Source: Paraglaciecola mesophila (lineage in GTDB: Bacteria; Pseudomonadota; Gammaproteobacteria; Enterobacterales; Alteromonadaceae). From it: 64,000 bases of DNA. Positions 1-9,122 of the stretch are shown here, piece by piece. The notes under the pieces were generated by a model, which saw nothing but the letters and a program-made list of their open reading frames with translations, had not been told where the DNA came from and did no database searches. Position 1 is the first letter of the stretch. The number at the start of each line of letters is the position of its first letter. The translations under genes and the position numbers were made by a program. Where the stretch lies: assembly GCF_009906955.1 (NCBI RefSeq), contig NZ_CP047656.1, positions 4,525,001 through 4,589,000 of the forward strand, in the 5' to 3' direction.

Positions 1-1245
1 CCATATGTATGTGAAGAGTTGATAACACGCCTCAAAGAGACCGTGAGCGTGCCAATTGCTATGCAGTGTCATGCTACTACCGGTCTAAGCACTGCAACCT
101 ATCAGAAAGCGATTGACGCAGGAATTGATATTCTTGATACGTCTATTTCATCCATGAGCATGACCTACGGTCACAGTGCCACTGAAACCATGGTGGCAAT
201 TGTTGAAGATACCCCTAGAGACACTGGACTGGATTTGCCTTTACTGGCTGAAATTGCTGCGTACTTTAGAGACATACGTAAAAAATATGCGAAATTTGAA
301 GGCAGCCTAAAAGGCGTTGATGCGCGTATTCTACTGGCGCAAGTGCCAGGCGGTATGTTGACCAACATGGAATCTCAGCTGGTAGAGCAAGGTGCTCAAG
401 ATAAGTTAGATGAAGTACTAAAAGAAATCCCTAGAGTGCGAGAAGATCTTGGCTTTATTCCTCTTGTTACCCCCACATCACAAATTGTTGGCACCCAGTC
501 AGTGCTTAATGTTTTAACTGGTGAGCGTTATAAAAGTATCACTAAAGAAACAGCAGGCGTGTTAAAAGGTGAGTACGGCGCCACCGCAGCACCAGTTAAC
601 AGCGAGTTACAAGGGCGGGTACTGGATGGAAAAGAGGCTATTACGTGTCGCCCAGCCGATTTGTTAGACGATGAACTAGCCACCTTAGAAAACGATTTAT
701 TAACTCAGGCTAAAGAGCAAGGTATTACATTGGCAGACAACGCAATTGATGATGTGCTGACCTATGCGTTGTTCCCGCAAATCGGTTTAAAGTTTCTTAA
801 AAATCGCAATAATCCAGATGCATTTGAACCCGCTCCTACAGGTGAAGAAACGGTTAGCTTGCCTGCACAAAACACCGGTGTTACTAAAGCAACAGAGTCT
901 TATTCTGTGCGTGTTGATGGCAAAGTATACGCAGTGGAGGTTGCACAAGGTGGCGCGCTAACTGACATACAAGTTGCGGATAGTAGTACAAGTGCACAAA
1001 CTGCAACTGCTACACCTGTTGCATCAGCTGGTAGTGAAGAGGTGGCAGCCCCACTTGCTGGGAATGTGTTTAAATTGCTTGTTCGCCCAGGTGATACGAT
1101 CAGCGAAGGTGACGTCATTGTCATTATGGAAGCCATGAAAATGGAGACAGAAATACGCTCAACAGCCAGCGGTACTATCCTTGATATTTTGGTCAAAGAA
1201 GGTGATGCAGTGCAGTCTGGGCAAACGATGTTGACATTGGGGTAA
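1..1245 (+). CDS. oadA: Oxaloacetate decarboxylase alpha subunit, C-terminal part (cut by window start)
   Basis: Biotin-dependent carboxyltransferase subunit of the membrane-bound, Na+-pumping oxaloacetate decarboxylase. It moves the oxaloacetate carboxyl group to biotin. The frame is open from base 1 (PYVCEELITRL...), so the start lies upstream. Visible parts are the end of the carboxyltransferase barrel (CHATTG near base 70), the PYC/OAD conserved middle domain, an Ala/Thr/Ser/Pro-rich linker (about bases 960-1050) and a C-terminal biotinyl domain with the EAMKMET motif, whose central lysine carries biotin. oadB follows after 10 bases, the usual oadGAB order, and the small gamma subunit gene is expected just upstream. 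A pyruvate carboxylase subunit B is the alternative, but the oadB partner makes decarboxylase much more likely. Confidence 0.95.
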   Translation, partial: PYVCEELITRLKETVSVPIAMQCHATTGLSTATYQKAIDAGIDILDTSISSMSMTYGHSATETMVAIVEDTPRDTGLDLPLLAEIAAYFRDIRKKYAKFEGSLKGVDARILLAQVPGGMLTNMESQLVEQGAQDKLDEVLKEIPRVREDLGFIPLVTPTSQIVGTQSVLNVLTGERYKSITKETAGVLKGEYGATAAPVNSELQGRVLDGKEAITCRPADLLDDELATLENDLLTQAKEQGITLADNAIDDVLTYALFPQIGLKFLKNRNNPDAFEPAPTGEETVSLPAQNTGVTKATESYSVRVDGKVYAVEVAQGGALTDIQVADSSTSAQTATATPVASAGSEEVAAPLAGNVFKLLVRPGDTISEGDVIVIMEAMKMETEIRSTASGTILDILVKEGDAVQSGQTMLTLG

Positions 1246-1255
1246 GGGAACGTTT

Positions 1256-2386
1256 ATGGATAAGCTCGCCTTACTTTGGCAAAGTACCTCGTTAGCTCAT
1301 TTTGAGATGGGCCAAATCGTAATGATGGCCGTGGGGTGTTTGTTATTATTTTTAGCAATCGTCAAGAAGTTTGAACCTTTACTGTTAGTGCCCATCGGCT
1401 TTGGTGCCATTTTGACCAATATTCCTTTAGCTGGGTTTAGTGAACCAGGCGGCCTGCTTTACTACATATACTATGTGGGTATTGAAACGGGCGTATTTCC
1501 GTTACTCATCTTTATGGGAGTAGGGGCAATGACCGATTTCAGTGCGTTGATCGCCAACCCTAGAATGTTATTTCTAGGAGCTGCTGCTCAGTTTGGTATT
1601 TTCGGGACCTTGTTCGGTGCAATCGCCTTAAATTTAGTGCCTGGCTTCGAATTCACCTTAAAAGATGCGTCAGCGATCGCTATTATTGGTGGAGCTGACG
1701 GGCCGACTGCAATATTTCTGGCTTCTAAACTAGCCCCTGAGTTGCTTGGAGCAATCGCAGTTGCAGCCTATTCCTATATGGCATTGGTGCCCATCATTCA
1801 GCCGCCAATCATGCGTTTGTTGACCAATGAAGATGAACGTAACATTAAAATGGCGCAACTTAGGGTGGTTTCAAAACGTGAAAAAATCATCTTCCCGTTA
1901 GCTGTATTATTAATGACGATTTTGTTTTTGCCTTCTGCTACACCACTAGTGGGTATGTTTTGTTTAGGCAACTTGATGAAGGAATCTGGCGTGGTTGATC
2001 GTTTAAGCAATACTGCTCAGAACGAATTAATCAACATAGTGACGATATTTCTAGGTTTAGCGGTTGGCTCTAAATTATCAGCGGATAAGTTCTTAACCAT
2101 AGAGACCTTAGGTATTTTAGGGTTGGGCGCCATTGCGTTTTCAATGGGAACGGCTGCAGGTATTCTGATGGCAAAAGTGTTGGGTAAATTTTCTAAGGAG
2201 AAGATTAACCCACTGATTGGCGCAGCAGGTGTGTCGGCTGTGCCTATGGCAGCACGCGTGGTAAATAAGGTGGGTTTAGAAACCAATCCACACAATTTCT
2301 TACTTATGCACGCCATGGGGCCAAATGTTGCAGGGGTACTTGGCTCGGCGGTTGCCGCAGGTATATTGTTGGCCTTGGTGGGTTAG
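1256..2386 (+). CDS. oadB: Oxaloacetate decarboxylase beta subunit (Na+ pump)
   Basis: Integral membrane subunit that decarboxylates carboxybiotin and exports Na+. The 376-residue protein is hydrophobic along most of its length, with about nine to eleven membrane segments. It has the family core GGADGPTAIFLASKLAPE, whose Asp is the Na+/proton-site residue in characterised OadB proteins, and the C-terminal motif MGPNVAGVLGSAVAAG. ATG is at 1256, with GGGAA about 6 bases upstream. It is cotranscribed with oadA and followed by a strong hairpin. Related glutaconyl- or methylmalonyl-CoA decarboxylase beta subunits share the fold, but the neighbouring oadA decides the call. Confidence 0.96.
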   Translation: MDKLALLWQSTSLAHFEMGQIVMMAVGCLLLFLAIVKKFEPLLLVPIGFGAILTNIPLAGFSEPGGLLYYIYYVGIETGVFPLLIFMGVGAMTDFSALIANPRMLFLGAAAQFGIFGTLFGAIALNLVPGFEFTLKDASAIAIIGGADGPTAIFLASKLAPELLGAIAVAAYSYMALVPIIQPPIMRLLTNEDERNIKMAQLRVVSKREKIIFPLAVLLMTILFLPSATPLVGMFCLGNLMKESGVVDRLSNTAQNELINIVTIFLGLAVGSKLSADKFLTIETLGILGLGAIAFSMGTAAGILMAKVLGKFSKEKINPLIGAAGVSAVPMAARVVNKVGLETNPHNFLLMHAMGPNVAGVLGSAVAAGILLALVG

Positions 2387-2418
2387 ACGCAGTTGAGTTG
2401 CTCAATATCACGCAAAAG

Positions 2419-2451
2419 GGCTTAGAAGAATAATCTTCTAAGCCGTTTTCT
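2419..2451 (+). terminator. Bidirectional terminator between oadB and sapF
   Basis: An 11-bp perfect stem (GGCTTAGAAGA at 2419-2429, pairing with 2434-2444) and a 4-base loop are followed by GTTTTCT on the plus strand. The opposite side carries an A-run (AAAA, read as TTTT on the minus strand), so the hairpin can also end the convergent sap transcript. Confidence 0.85.
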
Positions 2452-2468
2452 ATTAAGCTCTTTAATCG

Positions 2469-3254
2469 TTAACTCTGGCCGTTTATGAGGGCTTGGTGAG
2501 CGTGAACTAACTTCTTGGTGTACTCGTCTTTTGGCCAATGGAAAATCACATCAGTTTTTCCCGATTCCACCACCTTTCCTTGCTTCATGACTAAAATTTT
2601 GTCACTGATATGACGTACTATCCCCAAATTATGGGAAATAAAAATAAAGCCAAGACCTAGTTCTCGCTGTAATTCCATTAATAGATTGACGGTTTGAGAG
2701 CGTACTGATGGGTCGAGCGCGGCAAAAGGCTCATCGGCAACAATTACTTGAGGGTTAAGTATAATAGCACGCGCTAATGCAACGCGTTGTCGTTGCCCGT
2801 CAGAGAGCATATGACGGTAGAAAAAACGATGTTCTGGTAATAAGCCCACTTGTTTCAACGTTTGCTCGACTTTTGCTGTGCGGGCTTGATGGTCAAGGCG
2901 AGTGTTAAGCTTTAGCGGCTCTTCTAATATTGAGCCTAGGGTGATCCCAGGGTTGAGCGATTCATTACTATTTTGGAATACCATGCGAATATTAAGCACT
3001 CGGTGCTTATTGTCATACTGTTCCAATTTCCGTTCATTGAGATATATTGAACCGCTGTCTGGTTGTTCAAGCCCGACTAATAGCTTCGCAAGTAGCGATT
3101 TACCTGAGCCATTTGCCCCAACAATGGCTAATGTCTCCCCTGCTTGAATACTGAAGTTTACTGGACCAAGCGTAAACTTTGAGCCTTTGTTTTGCCAACG
3201 CTTACCATGACAATTATCGAACCTTAAATTTTCAACTGAGAGTAAATCGTTCAC
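2469..3254 (-). CDS. sapF: Peptide ABC transporter ATP-binding protein SapF
   Basis: Cytoplasmic ATPase of the Sap (sensitivity to antimicrobial peptides) transporter, 261 residues. Walker A is GANGSGKSLL (about residues 46-55), the signature is MLSDGQRQR and Walker B is VIVADEP followed by FAALDP; the H-loop is in FISHNLG. These elements are all intact, so this looks like the active nucleotide-binding half. The start overlaps the sapD stop by 4 bases (ATGA), which indicates translational coupling. It is the last gene of the pspF-sapABCDF run and is followed by a terminator. In enterics the system is linked to antimicrobial peptide resistance, K+ uptake and putrescine export; the substrate here is unknown. 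Confidence 0.92.
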   Translation of the reverse strand: MNDLLSVENLRFDNCHGKRWQNKGSKFTLGPVNFSIQAGETLAIVGANGSGKSLLAKLLVGLEQPDSGSIYLNERKLEQYDNKHRVLNIRMVFQNSNESLNPGITLGSILEEPLKLNTRLDHQARTAKVEQTLKQVGLLPEHRFFYRHMLSDGQRQRVALARAIILNPQVIVADEPFAALDPSVRSQTVNLLMELQRELGLGFIFISHNLGIVRHISDKILVMKQGKVVESGKTDVIFHWPKDEYTKKLVHAHQALINGQS

Positions 3255-4246
3255 TTTTGATCTCGATGCAATGGAAAATGACAGCTATAAGTATGCTCGT
3301 GAATGCGTCGTACTTCTGGCACTTTCACGCACTCTTTGCGTGCTCTGGGGCAGCGCGGTCCCAAGCGGCATCCAATGGGTAAGTGTTGAAATGTAGGTAT
3401 GGTGCCCCCTAAAGAACTGAGTGGTGATTTAGGGGGTAAATCAGTACGAAAGCTCGGAGCGCTTTCTAACAGAGCTTTGGTGTATGGATGTAATGCGCGC
3501 TTACGGAGTTGTGACATACGTCCACTTTCGACTGTTTGTCCGCAATACAGTACCGTCATATGGTCAGCCATACTGGAAATAGCTAGCAAATCGTGGCTCA
3601 CAAAAAGAATGCTCAGTTTGCGTACTTTATTTACTCGACTTAACAACTTTAAAATTTGGCTTTTGTCGGTAATTTCCATTCCTCGGGTTGGGTCATCGGC
3701 AATTACTAATTTAGGTTGCGAAGCAAGGGCCATGGCAATCATGAATTTCTGGCACACATCATTCGGTATTTGATGAGGTAAGCTGCGCATATAGACTTCA
3801 TGATCCTTGATGCCCACTCTGTGCAGTAGTTCAGAAGCGTATTTTTTACGCGCTTTGGCACGATTCCAGAACATGCCTTTTTCTAAGCGCGTAGCCAGTA
3901 TGACCTCTTTTAATTGATCGCCTAAGGGCACGATAGGATCGAGAGAGCTTTTCGGGTTTTGGAAAATAACTGAGATATCAGAACGAATAATTTTACGCCG
4001 CTCTCGCACCGACATGGTGAGCAGGTCTTGTCCGCGCCAGGTCATGCGGTCAGCGGTAATACGCCAGCGATCTGAAATTGCGCCTACAATCGCTTTAACG
4101 ATAATGCTTTTACCTGAGCCTGATTCACCCACAAGCGCGTGAATTTGCCCTTCATTAATGACGAGATTTATTTTGTCTAGTGCTTTGATCCAGCCGCTTT
4201 GAGAATCAATCTCAAGGGTCAGATTTTTGATATCCAATAAGCTCAT
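3251..4246 (-). CDS. sapD: Peptide ABC transporter ATP-binding protein SapD
   Basis: Second ATPase of the Sap system, 331 residues. It contains Walker A GESGSGKSI (about residues 40-48) and the C-terminal oligopeptide-transporter extension with CRLGPRCPRARKEC. The catalytic site is unusual. Walker B reads VIADDPT, where the usual catalytic Glu is replaced by Asp, and the LSGGQ signature is degenerate (IPNDVCQK). E. coli SapD also has a degenerate signature but, as I recall it, keeps ADEPT. The stop/start junction with sapC is TAATG, a 1-base overlap. With SapF it probably forms an asymmetric ATPase pair with one weak site. Confidence 0.92.
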   Translation of the reverse strand: MSLLDIKNLTLEIDSQSGWIKALDKINLVINEGQIHALVGESGSGKSIIVKAIVGAISDRWRITADRMTWRGQDLLTMSVRERRKIIRSDISVIFQNPKSSLDPIVPLGDQLKEVILATRLEKGMFWNRAKARKKYASELLHRVGIKDHEVYMRSLPHQIPNDVCQKFMIAMALASQPKLVIADDPTRGMEITDKSQILKLLSRVNKVRKLSILFVSHDLLAISSMADHMTVLYCGQTVESGRMSQLRKRALHPYTKALLESAPSFRTDLPPKSPLSSLGGTIPTFQHLPIGCRLGPRCPRARKECVKVPEVRRIHEHTYSCHFPLHRDQK

Positions 4247-5139
4247 TAGCGTAATAACCTGTAGCGTAAGGCAGAGCGCAAACCGTCACCTACTAAGTTA
4301 ATTGACATCATCATAAAGAAAATAGCGGCTCCCGGTAATGCGATGTTCCATGGGGCGACATAAGCGGTTGTTAAGCCCTCTGATAATAAGGCGCCTAATT
4401 CTGGAGATGGCGCTTGTGCCCCTAAATTTAAAAAGCCAAGTGCACTAATATCTAAGATCGCAACCGATAAAGCCAAGGTAACTTGAACGACCAACATTTC
4501 AGCCATATTAGGAAGGATAGAATTAAAGAAAATGTGTATTTTACCAGCACCGTCAAGTTGCGCTGCCAGTACATATTCCTTCTTCATTTTTTGGCGCACA
4601 ATATCGCGCGTTTGATGAATAAACTGTGGTATCAGCGCTAGGGAGATAGCCCACATACTGTTAACTAGGCCTGTTCCTACAATTGCGATAATAATAATGG
4701 CAATCAGCAGGGTAGGGATAGCCATGATGGAATCAAGCAAGTGATTTACGACACTTGAACGTAGACCTTTGCTCATTCCTGCCATGGCGCCCAGCGCTAC
4801 GCCGATTAGCATGGATATTATCACCAGTACCAAGCTGATCCCAAAGGTCATCCTGCACCCGTAGATGATGCGCGATAACATATCTCGCCCTAAACCATCG
4901 GTACCAAATAGATAACTAATATCACCGTTATTATCCCAAGCTGGTGGCACCAAAAGTAGTTCAATATTTTGCTGAAGCGGATCATATGGCGCTAAAAACG
5001 GACCAAAAATCATAAGGAAAATAAAAAAGATAACGCAGTATAAGCTGAGCAATGCTGCGTGGTTCTCTTTAAACTCTTTCCACGTATTTTGTATAGGGGA
5101 AGGGTAAAACTCTTCTTGATATAAATTAAGACGTGGCAT
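4246..5139 (-). CDS. sapC: Peptide ABC transporter permease SapC
   Basis: Inner-membrane permease, 297 residues, DppC/OppC family. It has an N-terminal OppC-type segment ending in the first membrane helix (about residues 28-50), then the FGTDGLGRDMLSR region typical of the family and about five further helices. An EAA-type loop (EYVLAAQLDGAGKIHIFFNS) contacts the ATPases. It overlaps sapB by 14 bases and sapD by 1 base, so all three are translated as one unit. The protein pairs with SapB to form the channel fed by SapA. Confidence 0.92.
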   Translation of the reverse strand: MPRLNLYQEEFYPSPIQNTWKEFKENHAALLSLYCVIFFIFLMIFGPFLAPYDPLQQNIELLLVPPAWDNNGDISYLFGTDGLGRDMLSRIIYGCRMTFGISLVLVIISMLIGVALGAMAGMSKGLRSSVVNHLLDSIMAIPTLLIAIIIIAIVGTGLVNSMWAISLALIPQFIHQTRDIVRQKMKKEYVLAAQLDGAGKIHIFFNSILPNMAEMLVVQVTLALSVAILDISALGFLNLGAQAPSPELGALLSEGLTTAYVAPWNIALPGAAIFFMMMSINLVGDGLRSALRYRLLR

Positions 5140-6157
5140 TTTCTGGCCTTCTGCCCGCAGGGTCGAATATTTGGATCACCATATCAATCGTGATGGTAAA
5201 AGTGAGCACCAAGGCAGAGACAGCTAACATACCAGCGCGAATGGCGGGAAAATCACGTTGATAAATCGCTTGAATAAGACCATTGCCGATACCGGGCCAA
5301 GAGAAAATCGTTTCGACTATCATGGCGTTGGTCAGCAAGGTGGTAAATTGCATAACCAATAATGGCAAAATAGGAATAAGTGCATTTTTTACTCCATGGC
5401 GCAAAAATACTTGTCGTGGGCTTAGGCCTCTCGCATAAGCGGCTTGGATATATTCACTGCTCATTACTTCTACTATCGAACGGCGGGTAATACGCAGCAC
5501 TATGGTGCATGTGACGATGGCAATTGACACACTGGGTAAGACTAAATGGCGCAGGGCGTCTTGAAATGCAAACTCTTTATCTGGCAAATCACTTAATAAA
5601 ATGTCAACTAAGATAAAACCAGTTTCAAATGGAACGTCATAAAGTAAGCTAATTCTGCCCGAAAGGGGAAACCAACCAAGCTGTATTGAAAAAATCAAAA
5701 TCGCAATCAGCGCAGCCCAAAAGACCGGGATTGAGTAACCAATAACGCTCGCGGTAAGCAAGGTGAAATCGGTAAACTTATGGTGCCGAAGCCCTGATAG
5801 AAAGCCCAATGGCAAGCCAATCAAAAAAGAAAAGAAAAGAGCATAAGCGCTAAGTTCAACACTGGCGGCTAACGAACGGCTAATTTCTTCTGCCAAGGGG
5901 AGGCCAGAGCTAAAACTCAACCCCCAGTTTCCGGTAAACAAGTGCGTTACGTATTGCCAATACTGAACGATAAATGAAGAGTGCATCGCATACTGCTCTG
6001 CTAATAACGCATACTCTTGCTCTGAACTGTCTCGAATACCCGTGAGGTTGATTAACGGATCGCCAGGGAACAAATACGCTAATGAAAAAGAAAAGAAACT
6101 TAAAACAAACAGAGTCAAAATAAGTAAGCTGGCGTGACGTAGTATAATTTTAAGCAT
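5126..6157 (-). CDS. sapB: Peptide ABC transporter permease SapB
   Basis: Inner-membrane permease, 343 residues, DppB/OppB family. An N-terminal helix (about residues 10-32) is followed by a periplasmic segment and about five helices, with the EAA loop EYIQAAYARGLSPRQVFLRH and the conserved TIFSWPGIG stretch near the C-terminus. The start shares base 6157 with the end of sapA, and the end overlaps sapC. Length and order match sapABCDF of enteric bacteria. Dipeptide permease DppB is the alternative by domain alone; synteny with pspF favours Sap. Confidence 0.92.
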   Translation of the reverse strand: MLKIILRHASLLILTLFVLSFFSFSLAYLFPGDPLINLTGIRDSSEQEYALLAEQYAMHSSFIVQYWQYVTHLFTGNWGLSFSSGLPLAEEISRSLAASVELSAYALFFSFLIGLPLGFLSGLRHHKFTDFTLLTASVIGYSIPVFWAALIAILIFSIQLGWFPLSGRISLLYDVPFETGFILVDILLSDLPDKEFAFQDALRHLVLPSVSIAIVTCTIVLRITRRSIVEVMSSEYIQAAYARGLSPRQVFLRHGVKNALIPILPLLVMQFTTLLTNAMIVETIFSWPGIGNGLIQAIYQRDFPAIRAGMLAVSALVLTFTITIDMVIQIFDPAGRRPENATS

Positions 6158-7791
6158 TATGGCTTACTCACGTTTCTAAACTGGATCCCACCATAAGGGT
6201 TTATCTCAATCCCTGTGAGATTCTCGCGATAAGCTTGATAACGAAAAGCGTGAGCAATGGGCATAAGCGGCATTTCATCGTTTATCAATTCGATGGCTTT
6301 GCTGTAAAAATAAGCGCGGTCTTCTTGGTTAGTGTAGGTGAGCGCTTGATCAATGAGTTTGTCGTATTCCTTCGAACACCAACGCGCGCGATTTGTGCCC
6401 GAATCGATCGCTGAGCAAGTCAGTAATGGCCTGAAAAAGTTATCTGGGTCGCCATTATCCGCAGACCAGCCAATTAATACTGAATCATGTAAGCCTTGGT
6501 TTAAACGAGCGCGAAAGGTCGACCACTCATAACTAACGATGTTGGCGTCGATCCCTACGTCACGTAAATAGCGTTGCATCAGCTCAGCCATTTTCATGGC
6601 GTTTGGATTATACGCCCGCTCAACTGGCATGGCCCATATCGTCATGCTAAAACCCTCTTCGACACCATTTTCACGAAGCAACTTAGCTGCACCTAAGGGA
6701 TTGTAGGTTGAAGAGCGAGTGTCTGGCTGAAACGCCCACGAAGAAGGAGGAATGATAGAAGTGGCAGGAATTGCACTGCCGAAATAGATCGCTTCCATCA
6801 ACGCATTTTTATCTATAGCCATCGCAAGTGCGCGGCGAACTTCTGGATTATCAAAAGGCGCTTTAGCCGTATTAAATGCCCAAAATCCCACGTTCAAGCC
6901 CGGTTTTTCATCTAGCGTGAGTTCTTTACGTTTTCGAATAATATCCAATTGACTGTGTGTCGGAAACGCCATCGAATCGCATTCACCGGTCATTAATTTT
7001 GCCAAACGTAATGAGCTAGAAGGAGTAATATCAAATATTAGCTGCTCTGTAGTGCTACGTTCACGCCAATAGAGTGGGTGAGCATCAAAGCGAACAAATC
7101 TATCTTGTCGAAAACTATTAAACTTAAACGGCCCCGTCCCTATTGGGTGGGAATCTATGAGTTCAGGCGTGCCGGCTTTAGCCAACTGAGCAGCGTACTC
7201 AGCGGATAGAATAATGGAAAAGTCCGTGGCTAAATTAGCTAAAAAGGAACTTTCTGGACGCACAAGGGTAATCTCGACACGATATCGATTTATGCGTTTA
7301 ATATCGCTAATAAGATCGCCTAACCCGACGCTGTTGATATAAGGATAGCGTCCGCCTGACACCTCATGATAAGGGTGATTTTTGTCTCGCCATCGATTGA
7401 AACTGAAAATAACGTCATCGGCATCGAAAGTGCGCGAAGGGGAAAAGTAGGACGTACTGTGAAAATCTATATTTTTGCGTAACTGAAAGGTATACGTTAA
7501 ACCGTCAGTACTGGTTATCCAACTGCTGGCTAGGCCTGGGATAATCTCCCCCGTGATCAAATCAAAATCTAAAAGACGATCGTAAATTTGATGGGATGAC
7601 ACATCAACAGTGGTACCAGACGTATCTAGCTGGGGGTTAAAACTCGCAGGGTTTCCTTCTGAACAATAAATTATGCCATTTGGTTGTTGGTAAAGGGTAT
7701 TTTCCGGGCTACAGCCCATTAAAGTGAGCATCACTGTTAACATAACAGTGATTGGGATGAAACACGAAGCATGTCGCTGAGAAACAAGCAT
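6157..7791 (-). CDS. sapA: Peptide-binding lipoprotein SapA
   Basis: Periplasmic solute-binding protein (SBP family 5) of the Sap transporter, 544 residues. The N-terminus has a hydrophobic signal ending LTLMGCSP, a good lipobox with Cys at about residue 27. The protein should therefore be a lipid-anchored binder, whereas enteric SapA is described as a soluble periplasmic protein. Family marks include GTGPFKF and the VRRALAMAIDK region (about residues 310-330). Only 5 bases separate the pspF stop (7797) from this start, so pspF and sapABCDF probably share a transcript. DppA/OppA-like binders are alternatives by domain. Confidence 0.92.
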   Translation of the reverse strand: MLVSQRHASCFIPITVMLTVMLTLMGCSPENTLYQQPNGIIYCSEGNPASFNPQLDTSGTTVDVSSHQIYDRLLDFDLITGEIIPGLASSWITSTDGLTYTFQLRKNIDFHSTSYFSPSRTFDADDVIFSFNRWRDKNHPYHEVSGGRYPYINSVGLGDLISDIKRINRYRVEITLVRPESSFLANLATDFSIILSAEYAAQLAKAGTPELIDSHPIGTGPFKFNSFRQDRFVRFDAHPLYWRERSTTEQLIFDITPSSSLRLAKLMTGECDSMAFPTHSQLDIIRKRKELTLDEKPGLNVGFWAFNTAKAPFDNPEVRRALAMAIDKNALMEAIYFGSAIPATSIIPPSSWAFQPDTRSSTYNPLGAAKLLRENGVEEGFSMTIWAMPVERAYNPNAMKMAELMQRYLRDVGIDANIVSYEWSTFRARLNQGLHDSVLIGWSADNGDPDNFFRPLLTCSAIDSGTNRARWCSKEYDKLIDQALTYTNQEDRAYFYSKAIELINDEMPLMPIAHAFRYQAYRENLTGIEINPYGGIQFRNVSKP

Positions 7792-7796
7792 ACAGT

Positions 7797-8906
7797 TTAT
7801 TCTCTGTCTTCTGGCGGCGTATCAAGTAAGTTATATTTCTTTAAATAACCTCGTAGCTGATGATACGTTAGGGATAGCCTCTCTGCTGTTTTCTTTTGAT
7901 TATATTGACTATCCGCGAGGGCTTGTTTGATTAAATCAATTTCGAAGTTTTGTGACAGCTCTTTTAAATCAACAGGAAACTGAAAACGTTGGGGGCTTTT
8001 TGCTTCTTGCGCGTAATGCTCACTTACCTGTGGGGGTGTTTCTGGTACAACAGGTAACGTGGCTGGAATAGGTGCATCTTGGGTTTTGATTCGATCGCTG
8101 GTGCGCATTCTACTGGCAGGGCGATATATGGATTCAAAGGGATCAAGGACAATATTGTGCACCGGGATATCTGGATTATTGGCACGGTAAACGGCGCGCT
8201 CGACCACATTTTTCAGTTCTCTAATATTGCCCGGCCACTCATGTTCAAGCAAGGTACGTTTGGCTCTTTCTGTGAAGCCACTGAACACTTCCATCTCTAG
8301 CTCGCGAGCCATATTGATAGCAAAATGTTCTGCAAGCATCATGATGTCGTCTTTACGCTCCCTAAGCGGCGGCAACGTTATAACGTCAAACGCTAAGCGG
8401 TCAAGCAAGTCAGCTCTAAATTCCCCTGATTGGGCAAGGCCTGGTAAGTCTTCGTTAGTAGCAGCGATTAGGCGGATATCAACTTTGACACTTTTTGAAC
8501 CGCCAACGCGCTCAAATTCACCATACTCGATAACACGAAGTAGTTTTTCTTGAATTAATCCTGAGGTGTTAGCCAATTCATCTAAGAAGAGTGTGCCATT
8601 GTCTGCGGCTTCAAATCGTCCTTCTCGTCTTTTAGCTGCACCAGTAAATGCGCCAGCTTCGTAACCGAATAGTTCGCTTTCCAGCAAGCTTTCACTTAAT
8701 GCTGCACAGTTAAGTTTTGAATAGGTTTGATCCCAGCGTTTTGATAGAAAGTGCAGCCGAGCCGCGACCCCTTCTTTACCTGTCCCACGTTCACCAATAA
8801 TCAATACGGGTTTATTGAGCGGTGCAATTTGCGAGATTTGCTCCAACACTTCGAGGAAACTATTGGATTGTCCTAACAAATTATCTTGTTGGCGGTAGCG
8901 GTTCAT
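7797..8906 (-). CDS. pspF: Psp operon transcriptional activator PspF (sigma54-dependent)
   Basis: AAA+ enhancer-binding protein that activates psp transcription with sigma54 and is held in check by PspA. Walker A is GERGTGKEG, the sigma54-contact loop is GAFTGA, Walker B is GTLFLDELA, and the arginine-finger region is FRADLLDRLAFDV. A C-terminal Fis-type helix-turn-helix (QKKTAERLSLTYHQLRGYL) binds the upstream enhancer. There is no N-terminal receiver domain, as is normal for PspF. ATG at 8906 is chosen over an in-frame TTG at 8918 because GAGGA lies 5 bases before it and NLLGQSNSFLEVLEQ then aligns with the E. coli N-terminus. At 369 residues it is longer than E. coli PspF (325), because the linker before the HTH is extended. 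It is divergent from pspA. Confidence 0.95.
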   Translation of the reverse strand: MNRYRQQDNLLGQSNSFLEVLEQISQIAPLNKPVLIIGERGTGKEGVAARLHFLSKRWDQTYSKLNCAALSESLLESELFGYEAGAFTGAAKRREGRFEAADNGTLFLDELANTSGLIQEKLLRVIEYGEFERVGGSKSVKVDIRLIAATNEDLPGLAQSGEFRADLLDRLAFDVITLPPLRERKDDIMMLAEHFAINMARELEMEVFSGFTERAKRTLLEHEWPGNIRELKNVVERAVYRANNPDIPVHNIVLDPFESIYRPASRMRTSDRIKTQDAPIPATLPVVPETPPQVSEHYAQEAKSPQRFQFPVDLKELSQNFEIDLIKQALADSQYNQKKTAERLSLTYHQLRGYLKKYNLLDTPPEDRE

Positions 8907-9031
8907 CAATATCCTCAAAAAGTGGTGTAATCGACTAACTTATGGTGTAGGTAATTATAATTGTAGATCTCAGTTACTCGAGAGTAAATTAATATTTGTT
9001 TAAAATCATATGTTTAGTCATTACACTAAGT

Positions 9032-9047
9032 TGGCCTGTTTATTGAA
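9032..9047 (+). promoter_or_regulatory. Sigma54 (-24/-12) promoter of pspABC
   Basis: The sequence TGGCCTGTTTATTGAA matches the sigma54 consensus TGGCACG-N4-TTGCW in spacing, in TGGC, in the G at position 7 and in TTG. The -12 C is replaced by A. Transcription would start near 9058, about 65 bases before pspA. The 126 bases between the pspF start and this element are the expected place for PspF enhancer sites. Confidence 0.8.
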
Positions 9048-9122
9048 TAATACTAAACAAGACGAGCTTCCAGCACATGCTAGTTGTTCACCATTAGCTG
9101 ACATTATATAGAGGTAAAGACT

